Shown here in pieces: positions 7,021-11,224 of a DNA stretch of 11,224 nt. Within the stretch, counting starts at the first letter, position 1. Every line of letters begins with the position of its first letter. This DNA comes from Bacteroidota bacterium (GTDB lineage Bacteria > Bacteroidota > Bacteroidia > Flavobacteriales > Flavobacteriaceae), in NCBI GenBank assembly GCA_947468985.1, contig CANINJ010000041.1, forward strand, positions 1 to 11,224, given 5' to 3'. The notes beneath the pieces were generated by a model. The model did not search any database and was not told where the DNA came from. It saw nothing but the letters and a program-made list of their open reading frames with translations. The position numbers and the translations under genes were made by a program.

Positions 7021-7761
7021 TTATTTAATTTGTTCACTTGTTTTTCCAAACCTACGTTCTCTTTTTTGATAGCTAATGATTGCTTCATATAAATCGTCTT
7101 CTTTAAAGTCAGGCCATAATACATCAGTAAAATACAATTCAGCGTAAGCTATTTGCCAAAGCAAGAAATTACTAATCCGATGTTCGCCACTTGTTCTTAT
7201 CAATAAATCTACCTCTGGTAAATCTTGCGTGTAAAGATGCTGATTTATAATTGATTCGTCTATGCTGTCTATTGAAATTATATTATTTTTAACTTTATTG
7301 CTGATATTTTTAACTACATTTATGAGTTCTTCCCTTGACCCATAGCTTAACGCCAATGTTAAAACCATTCTTGAATTTCCCTTTGTCTGCTCAATTACTT
7401 CGTGAAGTTTTTTCTGAGCTGATTTTGGCAACAAATCAATATTTCCTATAGAATTTAATCTTATATTATTGTCTTGTAATGTTTTAAGCTCATTTCTTAA
7501 CGAGTTAATCAACAGGTTCATTAATAATTCAACTTCTAATTTAGGTCGATTCCAATTTTCTGTTGAAAAGGCATATAATGTCAAGTGTTCAATCCCCAAT
7601 TTTGCCGATGTTTCCACAACAGTTCGCACAGATTTAGTGCCATTTTCATGTCCTAAAGCTCTTAATAAACCTTTTTGTTTAGCCCAACGTCCGTTGCCGT
7701 CCATTATGATAGCAAGGTGTTTGGGTAAATTATTTTTATTAATTGTCTCGACTAAATTCAT
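7021..7761 (-). CDS. uppS: Undecaprenyl diphosphate synthase (cis-prenyltransferase)
   Basis: This 246-residue cytoplasmic enzyme adds eight isopentenyl units to farnesyl diphosphate. The product is the C55 lipid carrier for peptidoglycan and surface polysaccharides. Family motifs are all present: LAIIMDGNGRWAK with the catalytic-site Asp D21, ALGHENG with H38, LYAFSTENWNRP (62-73), and VDLLIRTSGEHRISNFLLW (184-202). The motif AYAELYFTDVLWPDF (205-219) contains E208, the conserved metal-site Glu. The ATG at 7761 overlaps the stop of the porG-like gene in an ATGA arrangement (7761-7758), a sign of translational coupling. The gene ends 7 nt before the bamA GTG. Length and motifs are ordinary, and I see no missing key residue. 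Confidence 0.96.
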   Translation of the reverse strand: MNLVETINKNNLPKHLAIIMDGNGRWAKQKGLLRALGHENGTKSVRTVVETSAKLGIEHLTLYAFSTENWNRPKLEVELLMNLLINSLRNELKTLQDNNIRLNSIGNIDLLPKSAQKKLHEVIEQTKGNSRMVLTLALSYGSREELINVVKNISNKVKNNIISIDSIDESIINQHLYTQDLPEVDLLIRTSGEHRISNFLLWQIAYAELYFTDVLWPDFKEDDLYEAIISYQKRERRFGKTSEQIK

Positions 7762-8444
7762 TTATTTACACAATAACATGGTTTGTTTCCAAATGTGTAC
7801 GTAAGTGTAAACCCTGAAAAAACGTACCAATCTTTACTATTTATATCTCCAAATTTCAATGGAGCTAAATTTTTATTTTTTGGATTACTTCCATCTAAAT
7901 TATCTGTCATTGTATATCTTGCTCCAACTTCAACCCCTAAAATTAAATGGGTTAATATATTCGATTTTATTCCTATTGTCATTGGAATTGCCAATGCTCC
8001 ATTTGTATAATCTACTTTTGTTTCTCCATTTATAAAAAACAATTCGTCATAAGCAAAGTAAGTTAAACCACTATATATATAAGGTGTGATTTTTGGCGTT
8101 AATTCATGTAAATTGAAGTCAAAAAAATTAAATTCAAGCCCTAAAGATACTTCTTTTATATTATTTTCAAAATTATATCCTCTTTGTGTTCTTCCTGGCG
8201 AACTTGCATCACTATCTTTTGATGAAATTTTAGCTTGTGTATAGGAAATCCTCCAAGAATGACGTGGACTTTTATTCCATTTATATAACAATCCGAAAGC
8301 CAATTCATTAGGGGCGATGTAGGTTGTTGGCCCGATATCTCCAATGTAATTACTGCCTCCAACAAATACGCCAATTTCGTGAATTTGAGCATTCACAACT
8401 GTGAAGCCTATAAGACAAAAAAGAAATATACAAATTCTATTCAT
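7758..8444 (-). CDS. PorG-like outer-membrane beta-barrel (DUF6089 family)
   Basis: This 228-residue exported protein has a signal peptide (about 1-19) ending VNA before Q20. The mature protein begins IHEIGVFVGGSNYIGDIGP. The rest alternates short hydrophobic/aromatic strands with polar turns, for example HSWRISYTQAKI, VSLGLEFNFFDF and WYVFSGFTLTYTFG, consistent with an eight-stranded outer-membrane barrel. It resembles the DUF6089 family, which as I recall includes PorG (PG0189) of Porphyromonas gingivalis. PorG is an outer-membrane component of the type IX secretion system that associates with the PorK/PorN ring. The same neighbours (uppS, bamA, two ompH) follow PorG there, which supports the call. 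An unusual detail is the C-terminal CYC tripeptide after the last strand. It could instead be a generic small barrel with no T9SS role. Confidence 0.78.
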   Translation of the reverse strand: MNRICIFLFCLIGFTVVNAQIHEIGVFVGGSNYIGDIGPTTYIAPNELAFGLLYKWNKSPRHSWRISYTQAKISSKDSDASSPGRTQRGYNFENNIKEVSLGLEFNFFDFNLHELTPKITPYIYSGLTYFAYDELFFINGETKVDYTNGALAIPMTIGIKSNILTHLILGVEVGARYTMTDNLDGSNPKNKNLAPLKFGDINSKDWYVFSGFTLTYTFGNKPCYCVNK

Positions 8445-8464
8445 TGGTTTTTGAAAATAGCTTG

Positions 8465-8495
8465 CAAATATAACAATTCTGAATACGAATACAGA
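8465..8495 (-). promoter_or_regulatory. Candidate promoter of the porG-uppS-bamA unit
   Basis: Minus-strand TATATTTG at 8472-8465 is an exact TAnnTTTG -7 match. A near-consensus -33 element, TCTG at 8495-8492 (one mismatch from TTTG), lies 19 nt upstream, the typical spacing. Transcription would start near 8460, giving a leader of about 15 nt before the ATG at 8444. This suggests that the envelope unit has its own promoter within the 172-bp gap after nadK, rather than relying only on read-through. Confidence 0.55.
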
Positions 8496-8616
8496 ATGTA
8501 TTAGACATTTCTGTTAAATTATATTTGCATTGATTAAAACAATTGATTTTCTATCAACTTAGTTTAGTTGAAAAACGCAATTAGAACCATTGTAGTATAT
8601 TAACAGGAGAAAAAAA

Positions 8617-9501
8617 TTAATTCCTTTTGTCTTCTCCCCAAAGTAATTTGTTGCGCAAGGTTTTAAAAAAAGTTTCTTCTTGAATTTCAACCATTTTAAT
8701 TTTGAAAGGGGTTTTCTTAATGGTCAATATCGATTCGTTTTTTACCGATGCAATTCTGGAATCTAAAGAAACCAAATATTGCTCTTCGCGACCCGAAATT
8801 TTAAGACGTATTTCAGTGTCGTCAGGAATTACTAATGGTCTTGCATTTAAATTATGAGGTGCAATTGGAGTAATTACAAGACTGGCAACATTTGGAGTTA
8901 AAATTGGTCCGCCACAACTCATAGAATATCCTGTAGAGCCTGTAGGGGTTGCAATAATCAATCCGTCTGCCCAATACGAATTTAGAAATTCACCGTCTAA
9001 ATAGGTTTCAATTGTAATCATCGAAGTGGTATCTTTTCGACTTACAGAAATTTCATTCATCGCAAAATTAATATCTTCAATCTCGGAAATCTCGGGTGAA
9101 CTAGACAAACTAATCAAGCTTCTTTCGGAAATGGTGTATTTTTTTTCAATTACAAATTGTAAAAATTGTGCGATTTCATCTTTTTGAACCATTGCCAAAA
9201 ATCCTAATCTTCCAGCATTTATACCCAAAATAGGAATTCCAGAATCACGAACTAATGTTGCGGCTCTCAAAATAGTTCCGTCACCACCAATGCTTATCAT
9301 AATATCAAAACTCGAATCTAATTCTTTGTAAGACTGAAAAGTTTTATATTCTTTTTTGACAATTTCTTTTTCATATAAAAGCTTTAAAAAATCCGCTTCA
9401 ATAATCATTTCAACATTATTTTCATTAAAAAAAACAAAAATATCTCGGATAATTGGTTCCGTACTGTTTTGATAATATTGCCCGTAAATCGCTACTTTCA
9501 T
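8617..9501 (-). CDS. nadK: NAD kinase
   Basis: This 294-residue cytoplasmic enzyme phosphorylates NAD to NADP and has the normal family length. The signature GGDGT is at 72-76 inside MISIGGDGTILRAA. It is followed by GINAGRLGFLA (93-103), the nucleotide-binding AMNEISV (147-153, with Asn149-Glu150), and the glycine-rich ADGLIIATPTGSTGYSMS (178-195). The start is ATG at 9501. It lies 33 nt downstream of the CBS-domain gene on the same strand, so the two probably share a transcript from the promoter near 10.22 kb. I see no convincing terminator in the 172 bp between its stop and the porG-like gene, so read-through into the envelope genes is possible. Confidence 0.95.
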   Translation of the reverse strand: MKVAIYGQYYQNSTEPIIRDIFVFFNENNVEMIIEADFLKLLYEKEIVKKEYKTFQSYKELDSSFDIMISIGGDGTILRAATLVRDSGIPILGINAGRLGFLAMVQKDEIAQFLQFVIEKKYTISERSLISLSSSPEISEIEDINFAMNEISVSRKDTTSMITIETYLDGEFLNSYWADGLIIATPTGSTGYSMSCGGPILTPNVASLVITPIAPHNLNARPLVIPDDTEIRLKISGREEQYLVSLDSRIASVKNESILTIKKTPFKIKMVEIQEETFFKTLRNKLLWGEDKRN

Positions 9502-9534
9502 TTGTTTTAATAATTATATCTTGTAAAAATGGAT

Positions 9535-10194
9535 TTACATATTTAAATATTTGTCCAAATAATCAGATCGTTCTTTCAAATTCGTAAGGTATGCGTCTTC
9601 TTTATGTTCGGAAATAATCTCAAAGCCATACCGTCTAAACGACTGAATTATCTCGTTCATTCCGCCCAAAACAATCTTAATTGTAACTTGAATTGTGTCG
9701 GTTGTGGTTCCAGAAACATACAAACCTAAAATCTTTCCTTCGTTACTTTCTACAATTTGTACCGCTTGACTCATCGAAAAATCATTGATTGGTTTTTCAA
9801 CAATTATAATTCCGCCTACTTCATTCACAAAAGGCGTTTCATAGAAATTTTTTATAACATCGGTAATTTCATAATAACCAACGTATTTGTTCAAATTATC
9901 AAGAACAGGAATTACATTCGTATTATTTCTTGCAAAAATTTCTAAAACATCAATCCAAAACATACTTGTTCTTGCAAAAAATCCTCCCAACGTATAGCGA
10001 TAATCGATAATTTTCTTGTCAGAATCAAAAGTTTCAACATCATCAGAAGCAATACTACCAATATAAATTCCTTCTTCAACCACTGGAAAGTGAGAAAAAT
10101 GAACTTCATCAAAGAAATCTTTCACAGTTTCGATACCCTCTAAACTGTCAATTGCCTTGAAATCATTGTTAATATATTCGGTAATTTCTAACAT
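9535..10194 (-). CDS. CBS-domain pair protein with ACT-like C-terminus
   Basis: This 219-residue soluble protein has two CBS repeats forming a Bateman module (about residues 1-58 and 65-118). The visible landmarks are HFSHFPVVEEGIYIGSIA in the first and NTNVIPVLDNLNKYVGYYEITD in the second. Residues about 126-196 (GGIIIVEKPINDFSMSQAV, then GFEIIS) have the beta-alpha-beta-beta-alpha-beta look of an ACT-type domain, an arrangement reminiscent of AcuB. CBS pairs usually bind adenine nucleotides, and ACT domains sense small molecules. No catalytic domain is present, so this is probably a ligand-sensing regulator, and the ligand cannot be told from sequence. It is first in a likely operon with nadK and divergent from pdxJ. 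The adjacency to NAD kinase makes an adenylate or NAD(P) link attractive but unproven. Confidence 0.8.
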   Translation of the reverse strand: MLEITEYINNDFKAIDSLEGIETVKDFFDEVHFSHFPVVEEGIYIGSIASDDVETFDSDKKIIDYRYTLGGFFARTSMFWIDVLEIFARNNTNVIPVLDNLNKYVGYYEITDVIKNFYETPFVNEVGGIIIVEKPINDFSMSQAVQIVESNEGKILGLYVSGTTTDTIQVTIKIVLGGMNEIIQSFRRYGFEIISEHKEDAYLTNLKERSDYLDKYLNM

Positions 10195-10218
10195 AAATGT
10201 TTAATGTTTAAACGACTG

Positions 10219-10247
10219 CAAAATAATCAAAATTTAGCACAAATCAA
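10219..10247 (-). promoter_or_regulatory. Candidate promoter of the CBS-nadK unit
   Basis: Minus-strand TTATTTTG at 10226-10219 differs from TAnnTTTG only at the second base. A TTG at 10247-10245 lies 18 nt upstream, as expected for the -33 element. The start of transcription would be near 10214, about 20 nt before the ATG at 10194. The region downstream contains the palindrome GTTTAAAC (10206-10213), which could be an operator or chance. The site sits back to back with the pdxJ promoter in a 113-bp divergent gap. Confidence 0.4.
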
Positions 10248-10261
10248 CCTGTTTTACTTTG

Positions 10262-10269
10262 TATTTTTG
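10262..10269 (+). promoter_or_regulatory. pdxJ -7 box
   Basis: TATTTTTG at 10262-10269 is an exact TAnnTTTG match, identical in sequence to the rbfA box, and lies 38 nt before the pdxJ ATG. It predicts a leader of about 33 nt. The -33 side is poor: the best candidate is TTAG at 10234-10237 with a 24-nt spacer. Its upstream half overlaps the divergent CBS-nadK promoter, so the two may compete for polymerase. Confidence 0.45.
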
Positions 10270-10307
10270 TCAAGAATTTATAATAATTCCATTTATAAAA
10301 TAAGTCA

Positions 10308-11021
10308 ATGACAAAATTAAGCGTAAATATCAACAAAATTGCCACTTTACGAAATGCTCGTGGTGGAAATGTTCCCGATTTATTGCAAGTTGCAAAAGAC
10401 ATACAAAAATCTGGCGCTCAGGGAATTACGATTCATCCGCGCCCAGATGAACGTCATATTCGCTATCAAGATGCCCGCGATTTGAAGGAAATTGTTTACA
10501 CCGAATACAATATCGAAGGAAATCCAGAGCGAAATTTCATCGATTTAGTATTGCAAATAAAACCAACGCAAGTAACTTTGGTTCCCGATGCCGATGATGC
10601 AATTACTTCAAATGCAGGCTGGAATACCCTAAAGCACAGGGATTTTCTAACGGAAATCGTGCAAGAATTTCAAAGAAACGGAATCAGAACTTCTATTTTT
10701 GTCGATCCAACTTTGGAAATGATTCAAGGCGCCGCAATTATTGGAACCGAAAGAATCGAATTATACACCGAAAGTTTTGCCCACGAATACGGTTTGGGAA
10801 ATAAAAACGGAATCGCTCCTTATGTTGCCGCTGCAAATTTGGCTAACGAATTGCAATTAGGAATCAACGCAGGACACGATTTGAGTTTGGAAAACATACT
10901 CTTTTTCAAGCAAAACATCCCCAATTTACTGGAAGTTTCCATCGGTCACGCCTTAATTTGCGAAGCGCTATATCTCGGTTTGGACAACGTTGTAAATATG
11001 TATTTGCAAAAATTAAAATAA
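10308..11021 (+). CDS. pdxJ: Pyridoxine 5'-phosphate synthase
   Basis: This 237-residue TIM-barrel enzyme condenses 1-deoxy-D-xylulose 5-phosphate with 3-amino-2-oxopropyl phosphate to form pyridoxine 5'-phosphate, the last ring-closing step of the DXP-dependent vitamin B6 pathway. Key family features are present: SVNINKIATLRNARGG at the N-terminus, GITIHPRPDERHI (39-51) with H43, R45 and H50, NIEGNP with E70, VTLVPD (89-94), and GINAGHDLSLEN (185-196) with H190. These correspond to the active-site His, Arg, His, Glu and His of the E. coli enzyme. The start is ATG at 10308. Local GC is higher than in most of the window (about 40% in two lines I counted). It is followed by a GC-rich repeat and then a hydrolase gene on the same strand. 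Confidence 0.96.
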   Translation: MTKLSVNINKIATLRNARGGNVPDLLQVAKDIQKSGAQGITIHPRPDERHIRYQDARDLKEIVYTEYNIEGNPERNFIDLVLQIKPTQVTLVPDADDAITSNAGWNTLKHRDFLTEIVQEFQRNGIRTSIFVDPTLEMIQGAAIIGTERIELYTESFAHEYGLGNKNGIAPYVAAANLANELQLGINAGHDLSLENILFFKQNIPNLLEVSIGHALICEALYLGLDNVVNMYLQKLK

Positions 11022-11022
11022 T

Positions 11023-11120
11023 AATTTGGGCGTGACCACAAGGGTCGGGCTGTGCGCTGCAATCCACGCTAAAAAGCGTGGGATTTTCGCTGCCATCCCT
11101 CACGCGAGCCCAGACAAATT
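11023..11120. repeat. GC-rich intergenic inverted-repeat (REP-like) element
   Basis: The sequence between pdxJ and the hydrolase changes abruptly in composition: by my count 54 of 87 bases at 11028-11114 are G or C. It has nested symmetry. The outer arms are AATTTGGGCGTG (11023-11034) and CACGC...CAAATT (11101-11120), which pair except for an extra stretch in the right arm. The inner stem is AATCCACGCT (11061-11070) with AGCGTGGGATT (11075-11085), with one bulged base and an AAAA loop. CGCTGCAATCC (11055-11065) recurs as CGCTGCCATCC (11088-11098), exactly 33 bp further on. I recall similar GGGTCGGGCT...CGCTGCAATCC blocks scattered between genes in flavobacterial genomes, which suggests a non-coding mobile or REP-type repeat. 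The inner hairpin is followed by TTTT, so it might also attenuate transcription. Confidence 0.75.
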
Positions 11121-11129
11121 TCAAAAATT

Positions 11130-11224
11130 ATGCTTTATTCAAAAATTGAAGGTCAAGGGAAACCGCTCTTAATTCTCCACGGATTTCTCGGAATGTCAGA
11201 CAATTGGAAAACCCTTGGAACGCA
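11130..11224 (+). CDS. Alpha/beta-hydrolase, N-terminal part (runs off right edge)
   Basis: Only about 31 codons are present, from ATG at 11130. The peptide starts MLYSKIEGQGKPLLILHGFL and continues with GMSDNWKTLG. The strand followed by HGFLG and then SDNW is the classic oxyanion-hole region of alpha/beta-hydrolase esterases such as YbfF. The nucleophile Ser and the catalytic Asp and His lie outside the window, so substrate and activity cannot be judged. No TAnnTTTG box lies between the GC-rich repeat and the ATG, so it may be read from the pdxJ promoter with the repeat inside the transcript. Confidence 0.8.
   Translation, partial: MLYSKIEGQGKPLLILHGFLGMSDNWKTLGT

Noticed and set aside
7469..7804. 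Plus-strand open frame opposite uppS and the porG-like 3' end
   Set aside because: It is antisense to uppS, which has every family motif, and shows no protein-family signature of its own.
8606..8637. GGAGAA/TTCTCC inverted repeat around the nadK stop as a terminator
   Set aside because: The loop is about 20 nt, the right arm is inside coding sequence, and no T-run follows on the minus strand. It does not look like an intrinsic terminator.
11055..11098. CRISPR-like spacing, because an 11-bp unit recurs after 33 bp
   Set aside because: There are only two imperfect copies, and the space between them is itself a hairpin. No further repeats or cas genes are visible.
10906..11124. Minus-strand open frame of about 72 codons across the pdxJ end and the repeat
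   Set aside because: It spans the 3' end of pdxJ in antisense and the GC-rich repeat. It has no recognisable motif, and GC-rich repeats commonly create stop-free frames.

Overview
The window is AT-rich and its proteins resemble those of Bacteroidota, most likely a Flavobacterium-type member of Flavobacteriia. Four lines of evidence support this. Promoter-like boxes match the Bacteroidota -7 consensus TAnnTTTG and lie just upstream of several starts. No start has a Shine-Dalgarno-like purine run. The exported proteins have signal peptides followed by Gln. The block porG-uppS-bamA-ompH-ompH is an arrangement I know from this phylum. No gene-free stretch exceeds 300 bases. I see no tRNA, rRNA, CRISPR array, insertion sequence or phage gene.

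Layout, left to right. At the left edge is the 5' end of a methylmalonyl-CoA epimerase gene on the minus strand. It is divergent from a plus-strand pair: rbfA (ribosome maturation) and a LolC/E-like ABC transporter permease with a TTG start. A convergent gap of about 120 bp follows.

A long minus-strand block then runs from about 10.2 kb down to 1.97 kb. In transcription order it is: a CBS-pair/ACT-like protein, nadK, a PorG-like outer-membrane barrel (DUF6089), uppS, bamA, a long Skp/OmpH-like protein, a short Skp/OmpH-like protein, an intrinsic terminator, and murI. It may hold three transcription units. The first is CBS-nadK. The second is porG-uppS-bamA-ompH-ompH, with its own -7 box and ending at the 2764-2794 hairpin. 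The third is murI, whose -7 box merges with the U-tract of that hairpin.

Divergent from the CBS gene is pdxJ (vitamin B6 synthesis). It is followed by a GC-rich inverted-repeat element and then the 5' end of an alpha/beta-hydrolase gene, which runs off the right edge.

How the genes fit together: the central block is a cell-envelope cluster. UppS makes the undecaprenyl carrier used for peptidoglycan and surface glycans, MurI supplies D-glutamate for peptidoglycan, BamA inserts outer-membrane proteins, the two Skp-like proteins probably escort those proteins through the periplasm, and the PorG-like barrel probably serves the type IX secretion system. The permease upstream may handle lipoprotein or lipid traffic. 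NadK, PdxJ and the epimerase are core metabolism.

This is mostly a conserved housekeeping region and I found no clear new defence or mobile system. The items most worth a second look are the GC-rich repeat at about 11.03-11.12 kb, the terminator/promoter fusion before murI, the predicted leaderless starts of rbfA and murI, and the charged tail on the longer Skp-like protein.
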